A stretch of DNA of 64,000 nucleotides, taken from the IMG/VR virus record IMGVR_UViG_3300050821_001948, positions 62,001 through 126,000 of that record; one strand, given 5' to 3'. Positions 43,597-52,536 of the stretch are shown here, piece by piece. This DNA comes from a virus. A program made the translations under genes and the position numbers. Position 1 is the stretch's first letter; each line of letters starts with the position of its first letter. The notes beneath the pieces were generated by a model that had not been told where the DNA came from, made no database searches, and saw only the letters and a program-made list of their open reading frames with translations.

Positions 43597-44822
43597 TGGG
43601 ACAGCATTTATCACAGGAGAACTTCCTTTCCATTCCTCTACTGGGTGTCGTAGATGAGCAGCTTGCATCTGCTCCTTCAACCCCCGCAACGGGACGTATG
43701 TACTATGACACAACCTTGGGTTATGAATTAATCAACACTGGAACCTCGGGTTCCCCTGTTTGGGTTCCCATGGCCCTTGTTGCTGGTATTGTTACGAATG
43801 CCATGCTCGCTGGTTCGATTGCTAATAGTAAGCTTGCAACTAACCCCCTAGCTCGTGCTAACCACACCGGCACGCAGACCGCTAGCACAATTTCTGACCT
43901 TGCGACAGTTGTTCAGGCATATACACTGGATCAGTTCGCTGCGGCTGCCGCAAGTATAAATCTTAACAGCCACAAGCTAATCAACGTAACGGACCCGACT
44001 TCGGCTCAGGATGCTGCAACTAAGGCATACGTTGACTCTGTTGCTTCGGGTCTAAGTGTTCATGGTTCAGTGCGAGCTTCCACGGTCGGAACTGAAACGT
44101 TCACGGTTGTCTCGGGCTCAGTAACGGTTATCACCGGAACAACTATTGATGGTGTTTCACCATCAGTTAACGATCGTATCCTTATTAAGGATGCCCCTTC
44201 TGCTACGGGGGTTGGATCTGCCAACTCTACACAGCCTGGTAACGGTGTCTATGTTGTTACCTCGAACACCACAAACCTATCAGTTTCTCGTGCGACAGAT
44301 ATGTCTGGAACGAACCTTCCGGCCGGTGTATTCGTCTTTGTTGAAGCTGGTACCGTTAACGGTTCCGGTGGTTTCGTCGTTAGCACTCCGAGTTCTGGGG
44401 CTGCATTCACTTATGGAACTAACAACATTGCATGGACCCAATTCTCTGGTGCCGGGGAGATTACTGCTGGAACCGGCCTTACGAAGTCTGGTAACACAAT
44501 CTCACTTAGCACTCCCGTAAGCGCCGCAAACGGTGGTACTGGTGTTTCCTCATTAGCTGCCCTTAAGACTGCCCTTGGCGTTCCTGGCGTGTTCTCCGCA
44601 TCCATTCCAGCTATCTCTGCTGGTGGTACGAACACTCTAGTCCATAGTCTTGGAACCACCTCAGTCATGGTGGCCTTCCTTCCAGCCTCTGGTGGTGTTG
44701 TTACAGCAGACGCTTCCGCCGTAGATCTGGACTGGTCTGTGCACGATTCAAACACCTTGACTATTGGACCCCCGGCTTCTGCTATCTCCGCAGGTGCCTA
44801 TAGGGTCGTAGTTGTTGGGTAA
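43596..44822 (+). CDS. tail fibre protein, 408 aa
   Basis: Contains LARANHTGTQTASTISDLATVV and NSHKLINVTDPTSAQDAATKAYVDS, phrases common in phage tail fibres, and a C-terminal beta tip (HSLGTTSVMVAFLPASGG). Ser/Thr/Gly-rich throughout. Forms the receptor-binding apparatus with its neighbours. Confidence 0.82.
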   Translation: MGQHLSQENFLSIPLLGVVDEQLASAPSTPATGRMYYDTTLGYELINTGTSGSPVWVPMALVAGIVTNAMLAGSIANSKLATNPLARANHTGTQTASTISDLATVVQAYTLDQFAAAAASINLNSHKLINVTDPTSAQDAATKAYVDSVASGLSVHGSVRASTVGTETFTVVSGSVTVITGTTIDGVSPSVNDRILIKDAPSATGVGSANSTQPGNGVYVVTSNTTNLSVSRATDMSGTNLPAGVFVFVEAGTVNGSGGFVVSTPSSGAAFTYGTNNIAWTQFSGAGEITAGTGLTKSGNTISLSTPVSAANGGTGVSSLAALKTALGVPGVFSASIPAISAGGTNTLVHSLGTTSVMVAFLPASGGVVTADASAVDLDWSVHDSNTLTIGPPASAISAGAYRVVVVG

Positions 44823-44837
44823 TGGTATAATCATTAC

Positions 44838-47453
44838 ATGCCCAGTACTAGCTTAAGTAAGAATGGTGAATCCCTAGTCGGTCCCCTATCCGTAAATGGG
44901 GGAACTGGTGTTATCGCTGGCCGCTACATGGGATCAACCGCCTCAGGTATACCAACTTCTGGGACTTTTAATACTGGGGACTTTATAGCTTCCCAGGACG
45001 GTGCCTTATATATTTGCACCGCAGGTGGGTCACCTGGAACCTGGAAGCAGCTTGGAACAAGTGCAACATCAACTAAAACAGCAAGTTTTACTCTCGTCAC
45101 TCGTACCGCCTACCAGGTAACCCCAGCGGCGGCGGTAACAGCAACCCTCCCCGCTGCAAGCGCAACAGCGGCGGGGGATTGGGTAATAATCACTTTAATT
45201 GATCCTACGAATGGATCAATTACCATCGCTCCAAATGGTGCTGATACAATAGATGCCGTTAATGCTTCCATTGGAATGGATAAGTATAATCAGGTATTCC
45301 AGCTCATTTCAGATGGATCATCCGGCTGGAGGGCGTTCCGTGATGGCATAGGCACAGCATCATCTACTGCTATGAGTATTATGTCGAGAGACTCATCTGG
45401 GTCTACCGCAGCGACTATGTTTAAGGCGGGCGGAAGTACTGGAACTACTACTGGTCGATACGTTGGGTGCACGAACCCTTCGGGGCCACCTACTACGGGT
45501 ACATTCCAGGCTGGTGATTATGTTGTATCGGTAGACGGCGGGTTATATGTTTGCACTACTGGTGGATCTCCTGGAACGTGGACCGTTCCTAATATCCCAG
45601 TTGGTTCCATCTATATGTATGGTGGATCTCTTCCTAATGGAACGTTATCCTGTGATGGTTCGGCTGTTTCTAGAACAACCTATGCAACTCTATTTGCTTC
45701 TATTGGTACAACCTTTGGCGCGGGTGACGGATCAACCACCTTTAATCTACCAAACTTGAAAGATAGTGTTCCAGTTGGTCTTGATTCTGGTGGTGGTTTC
45801 GCCATGGGTGCAACAGGAGGTTCAGCAACTCACACCCATACTGAAGCCGCCCATACACACCCATTGAGTGATAATGGTGCAGCAGCAATCTCATTAGCGG
45901 CGGCAACGCCAGGATTTTACTTGCGCCGCGTGACGACGGGATCATGGGTAGAAACTCATACGGCAACCACACCTACGGGGTTTGCAACCGGGTCTTCAGC
46001 ACAAACTTCAGGTGCTGGCCTGACTGGTAACACTGACTCCACGACTCCCGGAGCCACAGGGTCCGCTAGTGAGTACCCACCCTATCAGGTTGTCGGTTTC
46101 TGTATTCGTTATCTAGCTGGCCCTCCAACCAGTGGTAGCTGGACGGTGGGGGCTCTTTCGATAAGTGGAGTGAGCCATCCGAGTATTAGTTTTGCAGATA
46201 CAGGATCAGACACCGCCCTGATTGAATTAGCTTCAGCAACGAATGATGGAATTACAGGTTCCGCTGCCGGTGATCTTGTGGTTAAGTCTACAGGCAAAAT
46301 ACGTTTCGCACCCGATGGGCGCACTACCTCTGCTTTGGTGATAGGTCGCCTCGGTATTGAATCTACACAGGGATCAACTCCGGATAACAGGTGGCATTAC
46401 CCAGGCCAAACTGGTGAGCCTACGATGACCCAATTCTCCTATGATCAGCAGAACCATAACCTTATGGAATCATTCGGACGTATTCGTTTTCGTCTTGACG
46501 AGGTTGGTTGCGTCTGGCTGGAAGGTTTACTTGCTTCAGGTACATGGACGGGGGGAACGCTATTTACGTTGCCGGTAGGGTATCGCCCGGCTTATACTTT
46601 AGCTTTCAACTGTGTAACAGACGTTGGTTGTGGAAAGATTCAAGTTCTAGCAAACGGTAACGTAAACCTATTCACCAATGGTACTGCGGGTTCTTATATT
46701 TCTTTAACTGGGGTTACATTTATGGCTGAAGATTTAGTGGCCCCTGCATGGACTAGCCTCACTAGCGCTTTAGCTTCCGGTTGGTCGGCCGCAGGTAGTG
46801 GATTAGCACCTCCTAGAGCCTTTATTGATGACTGTGGTGATATGCACCTATCTGGAGCTATTACGAAAGCCGGATCATCCACTACTCTTGCTTTAACGTT
46901 GCCTTCCGGTTTTCATAATACTGATCTACAGGATCTATTTCTTGTTGCTTCCGGTTCTGGAACGACAGGTACAGCCAGACTCGACTTCGACGTGTCTGGT
47001 GGTGTGACCGTTCAGAGCTACAAGAATGGTGGAAACAGCTCATCATACGTAAGTCTTGAGGGTATCGTTCTTCCAAGTGTTAATAACGGGTGGTTCTGGA
47101 GCAACCCAACTATGGCTAACTCTTGGGTTAACTATGACGCTGCGCAGACAACCTGGATGGGTATGTCATTTGGCGTAAATAAGAACGGGATTGGAAGTTT
47201 TCGAGGTCTGATTAAGAGCGGAACTGTTAGTGTTAGTGTTAACACCGCAGCTCTTGGCGCGCTTCCAAAGAATCAGTTGCTGTTTATCCTTGAATGCCAA
47301 ACCGGGCTTGCCCGCTCAGATATTCAAGGATTAGCCGAGCTAGGGTCCGGAGTTGGTTCCCCAGGATCACTTAGCGTCGGTCCGTATTTTAACAGTGGAA
47401 CAAATGGGTACGTTAGTCTTAGCGCGCTCCGCTGGAACTCGAAGCAACTGTGA
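44838..47453 (+). CDS. tail fibre with tail-collar domain, 871 aa
   Basis: Two ~45-residue repeats (AGRYMGSTASG...GGSPGTW and TGRYVGCTNPSG...GGSPGTW) precede a phage tail-collar domain (VGSIYMYGGSLPNGTLSCDG, FNLPNLKDSVPVGL, THTHTEAAHTHPL with the His cluster, YPPYQVVGFCIRYL). Further beta domains follow to the C terminus, three of them similar (LDEVGCVWLEG, IDDCGDMHLSG, VNKNGIGSFRG). Likely host-recognition fibre. TATAAT lies 8 nt before the ATG. Confidence 0.85.
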   Translation: MPSTSLSKNGESLVGPLSVNGGTGVIAGRYMGSTASGIPTSGTFNTGDFIASQDGALYICTAGGSPGTWKQLGTSATSTKTASFTLVTRTAYQVTPAAAVTATLPAASATAAGDWVIITLIDPTNGSITIAPNGADTIDAVNASIGMDKYNQVFQLISDGSSGWRAFRDGIGTASSTAMSIMSRDSSGSTAATMFKAGGSTGTTTGRYVGCTNPSGPPTTGTFQAGDYVVSVDGGLYVCTTGGSPGTWTVPNIPVGSIYMYGGSLPNGTLSCDGSAVSRTTYATLFASIGTTFGAGDGSTTFNLPNLKDSVPVGLDSGGGFAMGATGGSATHTHTEAAHTHPLSDNGAAAISLAAATPGFYLRRVTTGSWVETHTATTPTGFATGSSAQTSGAGLTGNTDSTTPGATGSASEYPPYQVVGFCIRYLAGPPTSGSWTVGALSISGVSHPSISFADTGSDTALIELASATNDGITGSAAGDLVVKSTGKIRFAPDGRTTSALVIGRLGIESTQGSTPDNRWHYPGQTGEPTMTQFSYDQQNHNLMESFGRIRFRLDEVGCVWLEGLLASGTWTGGTLFTLPVGYRPAYTLAFNCVTDVGCGKIQVLANGNVNLFTNGTAGSYISLTGVTFMAEDLVAPAWTSLTSALASGWSAAGSGLAPPRAFIDDCGDMHLSGAITKAGSSTTLALTLPSGFHNTDLQDLFLVASGSGTTGTARLDFDVSGGVTVQSYKNGGNSSSYVSLEGIVLPSVNNGWFWSNPTMANSWVNYDAAQTTWMGMSFGVNKNGIGSFRGLIKSGTVSVSVNTAALGALPKNQLLFILECQTGLARSDIQGLAELGSGVGSPGSLSVGPYFNSGTNGYVSLSALRWNSKQL

Positions 47454-47477
47454 GTCTTTTCTAACTAACATCAGGAG

Positions 47478-47491
47478 CCGATAAGTTAATC
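47478..47491 (+). promoter_or_regulatory. late-type CCGATA element
   Basis: CCGATA plus 8 nt to the ATG at 47492. Confidence 0.55.
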
Positions 47492-48040
47492 ATGACCACT
47501 ACCGACTTGTCCGACTGGACTGACTCTTTGCGCCGAATGGTGGCAACGCCTGGAACTTTTGCGACCGTGTTTCCAAACACGTCAGATGACGATCTGGTTG
47601 GCTCCCTAATGGACGGTATGGCGGAAGCTCAGATGGATGGGTTTTTCATCAACCCGACCCTATTCTCCTACGACCCCGATTCAGGTATAGTTACACCAGC
47701 TCTTACTCCTCCCCAAATTTCCCTAATCGTCCTCTATGCTGGTTCACGCATCATTAGAGCTGAGTTGATGGCTCGTAATACCACATTCCGCGCGAAGGCA
47801 GGCCCAGTCGAGTTCGAGACTCAGCAGGGTTCGAACGTCCTGACAACAATCTTGAAGGATCTTGAGCAGCGCAAGATAGATATCCTCAAGCTGTTCCGCA
47901 ACTTCGGCGCCGGTATGGCCTTTAGCATGGCTGATGCTTACTTCATCAAGGCTACCGGATATTACCCAGGATTTGACTTCAGCTACAGCGATGACATCGA
48001 TCGTGCATACGACTATCATGATCCTTACGGACAAGTTTGA
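47492..48040 (+). CDS. head-tail connector, 182 aa
   Basis: Helical protein (PPQISLIVLYAGSRIIRAEL, ILKDLEQRKIDILKLF) of the size and order of head-tail adaptor proteins, the first of four connector-type genes before the major tail protein. The assignment relies on synteny. Confidence 0.7.
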   Translation: MTTTDLSDWTDSLRRMVATPGTFATVFPNTSDDDLVGSLMDGMAEAQMDGFFINPTLFSYDPDSGIVTPALTPPQISLIVLYAGSRIIRAELMARNTTFRAKAGPVEFETQQGSNVLTTILKDLEQRKIDILKLFRNFGAGMAFSMADAYFIKATGYYPGFDFSYSDDIDRAYDYHDPYGQV

Positions 48041-48480
48041 TGGCGGGCAGTAACCCGCAGTTCGATTCAGCAGCTTTTCGAACTGGGATCAAATTCGCCA
48101 TGCAGATGGCGTCTCCTGAAACTCTGGATGAGCAGGCTGCGTTCTATATGCCCACTACAACAACGTACAATAAGGGTGTTGACGGGGAGAATTTTCCCTT
48201 CGATCCGACTGCAACAAAAACGTCCGTTACTCCTCCATCTATCAAGGTCGATTGCGCTATCGAGTTTAGAAATGCAGACGATCAACAGACCCCTTTTGGT
48301 GAAATAACCCCTGCTAAGGTGGTTATTACGCTACTTGATGTGGATTACGCGCAAGTTGTTGGATTCTCCCATGTTCTTATTCGTGGAGAGAAATACATCT
48401 ACCATCACACAGAGCCGTCAGTTGGCCTTTTCGATGCTACGGTTTACACCGTTCACGCGCTTGCTGAGTTGGAAACGTAA
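48040..48480 (+). CDS. head-closure/connector protein, 146 aa
   Basis: ATG overlaps the previous stop (TGATG). Beta-rich second half (VVITLLDVDYAQVVGFSHVL, GEKYIYHHTEPSVGLFDATV) as in head-closure (gp16/stopper) proteins. Contains an AACGTCCGTT site at 48219-48228. Assigned by position. Confidence 0.62.
   Translation: MAGSNPQFDSAAFRTGIKFAMQMASPETLDEQAAFYMPTTTTYNKGVDGENFPFDPTATKTSVTPPSIKVDCAIEFRNADDQQTPFGEITPAKVVITLLDVDYAQVVGFSHVLIRGEKYIYHHTEPSVGLFDATVYTVHALAELET
48219..48228. promoter_or_regulatory. AACGGACGTT site (minus orientation, intragenic)
   Basis: Exact copy; here read as Thr-Ser-Val in the plus-strand gene. Confidence 0.45.
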
Positions 48481-48482
48481 TC

Positions 48483-49004
48483 ATGACTACTTTGAGGTTT
48501 AGGGATAGGCATCTCCATAGGTCAATCTTTGAGACCATAAAGGGTGAGTTGACAACACTCGGGTGGTCTGGATCAACCCCCCCAATGCAATCTACTCCAG
48601 TCACTTACATAGATTTCCAGCCAGATGAAGAGGATGTTCCGGGTTATCAGATAGTTCCAAATGTTGTTTCAGTTTCTATCGGGGTACCTGGGGTTCGTAA
48701 ACCATCTGAGATGGGTGATGGTCTATTCAATTACAATGTTCCAGTTTTTATAGACATCTATGGTGAGAATCGTGGTGTTGCTTGGAGCATAGGGCTCGAT
48801 GTAATGGATATTCTGCGTAAGTATCGAGATACATCTTATATAAATGACTACACGAATCCTTCTTCACCCGTCCCTTCGGGTGATACCTGGGAAGTTGACA
48901 ACGAACAGGGGCCATTATTAACTCCAGCAGCAGCCCAGGCTCAGGACTTTAGGAAGTTTTGGAGAGTGTGCCGTTTTGAGGCTCATGTAGAATATCTACA
49001 ATAG
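48483..49004 (+). CDS. tail terminator-like protein, 173 aa
   Basis: Alpha/beta protein (HRSIFETIKGELTTLGW, VVSVSIGVPGVRKPSEMGDG, YNVPVFIDIYGENRGVAWSI) of the size and place of tail-terminator proteins. No sequence signature beyond that. Confidence 0.62.
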   Translation: MTTLRFRDRHLHRSIFETIKGELTTLGWSGSTPPMQSTPVTYIDFQPDEEDVPGYQIVPNVVSVSIGVPGVRKPSEMGDGLFNYNVPVFIDIYGENRGVAWSIGLDVMDILRKYRDTSYINDYTNPSSPVPSGDTWEVDNEQGPLLTPAAAQAQDFRKFWRVCRFEAHVEYLQ

Positions 49005-49310
49005 ATGAGATTGGAATTGGATATGGCTGAAGACGTAGTAATAAAGCTAATTACCGAGCAGCGCAAGCGTCTTGTGGCGTCCATTATGGGTGCCGCAGAG
49101 CAGAAGGCTTGGTGGAGTAAACTCACCCCGCAGGACCAGCAGCAGTATCGCCAGAAGGTTCTTGATTCAATTGGCGTATTCTATGATCTCATCCGGGATG
49201 TTGTGAAGGTAACCAATGAGGGTTGGATGGTTTCTGAGGAAGCGATTAAGCTCTTAAGTCAAGTTCATGCCAGCCAGCAGCGCTTAGAGCGAGGGAAAAA
49301 TGGCCTCTAA
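49005..49310 (+). CDS. unknown helical protein, 101 aa
   Basis: ATG directly follows the previous stop; an ATG at 49023 (MAEDVVIKLITEQRK) is an alternative. Entirely helical and charged. Overlaps the next gene by 11 nt. Possibly a connector accessory. Confidence 0.6.
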   Translation: MRLELDMAEDVVIKLITEQRKRLVASIMGAAEQKAWWSKLTPQDQQQYRQKVLDSIGVFYDLIRDVVKVTNEGWMVSEEAIKLLSQVHASQQRLERGKNGL

Positions 49311-49959
49311 GAATATCAAGTTCTCTGCTACTATCAATAATACTAAGAGTAGCAGATTGGTTGAATTCTTTTCGGGGGACCAGAATATTTCCGTTTGGGA
49401 AAGTGAAGCTAAACTTCTGCAAGAGTTTCAACAGAAGGCGCTCCAAGATAGGGTGCGCGAAAGGGATCGTCCCCAGGAGCGCGGCAATCATCTGGTAGAG
49501 GCAATTGTTGCATCTGATAACCGTCAAGTACGTGGAGATGGGTTTATCGTCGGCCAGGGGTTAGCCGAAGGGTCCGCTCAGCGATACTTTCGACTAATCG
49601 ACCAGGGTACTGATATCTTTGTTGGAAGAACCCTGTTAGGTTTCTTTTTAGATGAGGGGGGGCGCAGACTCCCTCCCCGTCCTGATGCACATGATGCCGC
49701 TAAGCTGGTTCAGTTGACTCAGGGTGGTGGTTTACGTAATACAAAAGGCCAGTTTCGAAGTCGCGCATTAAAGAGTGACGAGTCTGCTCACGAGGGAGGG
49801 CGCAATGGAGAGCTTCCACGAGGGGTGTTCTTAATTACTATCAATAAGCCAATACAACCGTACGACTATATTCAAGTCGGTTTTAATAATTGGCTCGAAG
49901 GCGCCAAGGAGCGTATAGTCACAAAATTACGAGAAAATCTTCGCCGTAATTTTAGGTAG
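49300..49959 (+). CDS. tail-completion/minor tail protein candidate, 219 aa
   Basis: Basic protein with a beta-rich N terminus (SATINNTKSSRLVEFF), a central GFFLDEGGRRLPP and an amphipathic C-terminal helix (KERIVTKLRENLRRNFR) typical of tail-completion (HK97 gp10-like) proteins at this position. Confidence 0.6.
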   Translation: MASKNIKFSATINNTKSSRLVEFFSGDQNISVWESEAKLLQEFQQKALQDRVRERDRPQERGNHLVEAIVASDNRQVRGDGFIVGQGLAEGSAQRYFRLIDQGTDIFVGRTLLGFFLDEGGRRLPPRPDAHDAAKLVQLTQGGGLRNTKGQFRSRALKSDESAHEGGRNGELPRGVFLITINKPIQPYDYIQVGFNNWLEGAKERIVTKLRENLRRNFR

Positions 49960-50015
49960 GTTTGTTTACGTAGGAAATTAGCCGATATAGAAGTGAGGCT
50001 AAGAGGTCTAACTAT

Positions 50016-51317
50016 TTGGCGGCTTGCGCCGGGAAAATTGAGGAGGCGATTTCTTTGGCTACCAAGGCTGGCCAGCTTATTACAGTTGGAAACCAAGTTC
50101 TTATTGAGCGCGCTCAGACCGTGGGTCCGGGTACGATTAACCGTAACGCCACGAAGGTCTATGAGTGCGGTAACTACTTCGGTGTTGCTACCGTTTTCGA
50201 TATTCCGGACCTGAGCTGGACGCTACAGTCATATGACGCTTCTGCGGCTACTGAGGCCCTTCTGACTAACACTACGGCTACAGCGCACGTACCGATTGAT
50301 CTTGCTGCAAACATCCCGATCGATGTTCTTGGTGAGTTCAAGAAGGGCCGCACGGACTCAGCCCCCTACGATGTTTCACAGTCGATTGTTACCCCTTACC
50401 TGACTCTTGAGTCAATGTCTTACAAGTACGGTGTTTCAGCTCTTGCTGAGCAGACTGCTACCCTTAAGGGTGACTCGATCTTCTACACACCTGGTTCAGC
50501 TTACACCCAAGAATTTGTCGGAACTAACGCGATCAACCAGAGCTGTGCAGTGACACACGAGGCTTACCAGTACAATGGAGACGTTCTAACTGGAACTCGT
50601 TATGCGCTTGGCGTTTCCCTTTCAAACGGTACACGTCTTCGTTACGGCGTGGACTACACTGAGACTGTTGGTACAGTTACTTCTGGTCACGCAACCCTTA
50701 CGGTCGTTATCCTCGCGGCAGTTCCGTCTACCGAGAAGATCCGCATTTGTTACTCTTCTAACACTGTTGCGAACTATCCTCAGAGTGTTCACACGATCGA
50801 CAGCATTGTTAAGCCAGCCGCTATCCGTGGTTACCAGATTGAGGTTTATGTCGGTGCGCTTCTAACTGGTAGCACTGGAGCTGACGCTGTTGACCCAAGT
50901 AAGTTGTGGATTTCCGTTCAGGCTGTTACTGCGGACTGGAAGGTGACCCTCGACAAGAATGAGGAGTTCGGAAACACTCAGGTTGTTTCTCAGGACTTTG
51001 ACGTTCCGGCCGTTTCTGGAACCATTCAGATTCGTCCTCGCAACGTAGCTGAGATGATCCAGCGTGCTCGGCAGGCTGGCGGTGTAGCAACGGCGACTGA
51101 GGTTGCGGGTGCCCTTAACACGGCTACCGTTCCGATTGTTATTCGTCTTACCTCACCGATTGATGGTTCGATTCTGAAGGATCTCTACATTCCAGACGCT
51201 CTTCTCACCGTTCCGCCAGTTTCTGGTGCAGCGAATAAGAAGTTGGAATACACCTTCCCATTCGAATCAAACCAGGGCTTCTTCTACGTTGTACCAGAGG
51301 GTCTTGTCCAGGCTTAA
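50016..51317 (+). CDS. major tail protein, 433 aa
   Basis: Highly biased codons, large beta-rich protein just before the tail chaperones: the usual place of the tail-tube subunit. Longer than many (~250-350), so it may carry an extra Ig-like domain. The start is a TTG at 50016 with AAGAGGT 8 nt upstream; no ATG or GTG lies in frame before residue ~70. A CCGATA element (49982-49987) and a short leader precede it. Confidence 0.78.
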   Translation: MAACAGKIEEAISLATKAGQLITVGNQVLIERAQTVGPGTINRNATKVYECGNYFGVATVFDIPDLSWTLQSYDASAATEALLTNTTATAHVPIDLAANIPIDVLGEFKKGRTDSAPYDVSQSIVTPYLTLESMSYKYGVSALAEQTATLKGDSIFYTPGSAYTQEFVGTNAINQSCAVTHEAYQYNGDVLTGTRYALGVSLSNGTRLRYGVDYTETVGTVTSGHATLTVVILAAVPSTEKIRICYSSNTVANYPQSVHTIDSIVKPAAIRGYQIEVYVGALLTGSTGADAVDPSKLWISVQAVTADWKVTLDKNEEFGNTQVVSQDFDVPAVSGTIQIRPRNVAEMIQRARQAGGVATATEVAGALNTATVPIVIRLTSPIDGSILKDLYIPDALLTVPPVSGAANKKLEYTFPFESNQGFFYVVPEGLVQA

Positions 51318-51343
51318 TCTTTGAATTGGTTTTTGCTCTACAA

Positions 51344-51397
51344 GAAAGCAGGGAATTGATTCGCCTTAATCGGCGTCTCGTCCCTGCTTTCTGTTTT
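51344..51397 (+). terminator. rho-independent terminator
   Basis: GAAAGCAGGGA (51344-51354) pairs with TCCCTGCTTTC (51381-51391), with an inner CGCC/GGCG hairpin, followed by TGTTTT. Placed between the major tail protein and the chaperones, allowing high expression of the former. Confidence 0.88.
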
Positions 51398-51445
51398 ATG
51401 GGGATGATACAATGAGGTAAATGGAAAAGAAATTGGAGGATCTAA

Positions 51446-52318
51446 ATGGCTAAGGCCAAGTACAAGAAGTTAACGGATTTATATGTTCGCGGAACCGTTA
51501 AAGAGTTTGATGATGGTACCGTTATGTGGATTCAAGTTATGAATCCGTTTGAGGCTGATGAGGCCAAGAGAAATGCTCAGGCTGTGCGTGCTAGGATTGT
51601 TGGTGCTCTAGAGTCTGGTATTTCGAATGAGATTGAAGCAATGACCGATAATTTTCATCTTAGATCTCGCAAAGAGTCTATCGATGATATTCTGAATACC
51701 AATTATATAAAGTGGTACCAGGAGTCGGTGGACGAAATTCAGGTACACGAGGATTGGTCTGAGCGTGTAGAAATGCTCAAAAGGGCTGATAATGACACTT
51801 CCCATGTTAGCCCAGAAGAGCAAGAATATCTTGCTCAGGTAAACAGGGAATGGGTTATAGAACTTGAGCGCCGGTTAGACGAGAAGATTTCATATGAGCG
51901 TAGTATTTGTGAAAGAATGAGCCCAGAGGATCTTCTTAAAGAGTATCGAGAACTCTACTTGCAGCGTCGGGGAACTGAACACGCTATAGCAGAGTTCAAC
52001 CTTAACGAAGTTTACTTTTCTACTCGTGAATGTAATGCCCAGAAGGGTGATGAAGATAGTTCTTTCACTGTAGATTCTCATTCTAAGTGTAATCATAGTA
52101 TTAGGGTGTTCGATTCAGTGGAAGAGGTCCGAGATTTACCAGTTGAACTCTTCCAGGAGTTATTGTCATCAATTGGGTCCATCGGGATGTCGGCACGTGA
52201 TGCCCGTTTCTCGGACAGGCAGGAGAGTTCCTCAGCGTCGTCTCCTCTGCCAAGCGTGGTGGCGGAATCGACGCACTCTATCCGGATAGAAGTATCGGAG
52301 AGTGTCCTTGGTATTTAA
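51446..52318 (+). CDS. tail assembly chaperone G, 290 aa
   Basis: Acidic, largely helical protein (LKKYRELYLQRRG-like helices; PEDLLKEYRELYLQRRGTEH) between the major tail and tape-measure genes, with an overlapping downstream frame: the lambda G/GT arrangement. TTGGAGG precedes the ATG. The C-terminal ~38 residues after the shift point are Ser-rich and of low complexity. Confidence 0.8.
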   Translation: MAKAKYKKLTDLYVRGTVKEFDDGTVMWIQVMNPFEADEAKRNAQAVRARIVGALESGISNEIEAMTDNFHLRSRKESIDDILNTNYIKWYQESVDEIQVHEDWSERVEMLKRADNDTSHVSPEEQEYLAQVNREWVIELERRLDEKISYERSICERMSPEDLLKEYRELYLQRRGTEHAIAEFNLNEVYFSTRECNAQKGDEDSSFTVDSHSKCNHSIRVFDSVEEVRDLPVELFQELLSSIGSIGMSARDARFSDRQESSSASSPLPSVVAESTHSIRIEVSESVLGI

Positions 52319-52533
52319 ACGTTGCAGTTAGTCATGCTCTAAGTGTTTTAGGTTGGATGGAGCTAGGTGACGATTGCCCACCAGAAGATATTTGGCTTGA
52401 CGATGAGGCGTTAGAAGCGTATTTCGGACAATTAAAGATTAAGGGAAGCGGTGGTTCAGGTTCTATCGAGGCGGTAGAAGAGGTTCCCCTAATGGATAAT
52501 TTTGATCCAGTAATTGAGATGTGGAAGAGGTGA
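52201..52533 (+). CDS. tail assembly chaperone T segment (made by -1 frameshift)
   Basis: This frame is -1 relative to the G gene and is open from 52201 (after a TGA at 52198) to the TGA at 52531. It reads FLGQAGEFLSVVSSAKRGGG then LYPDRSIGECPWYLNVAVSH, which looks like real protein and lacks its own start. A GT fusion of about 360 residues would form if ribosomes slip between 52201 and 52318. I see no classical X-XXY-YYZ heptamer, so the exact site is open. Confidence 0.72.
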   Translation, partial: CPFLGQAGEFLSVVSSAKRGGGIDALYPDRSIGECPWYLNVAVSHALSVLGWMELGDDCPPEDIWLDDEALEAYFGQLKIKGSGGSGSIEAVEEVPLMDNFDPVIEMWKR

Positions 52534-52536
52534 GAA

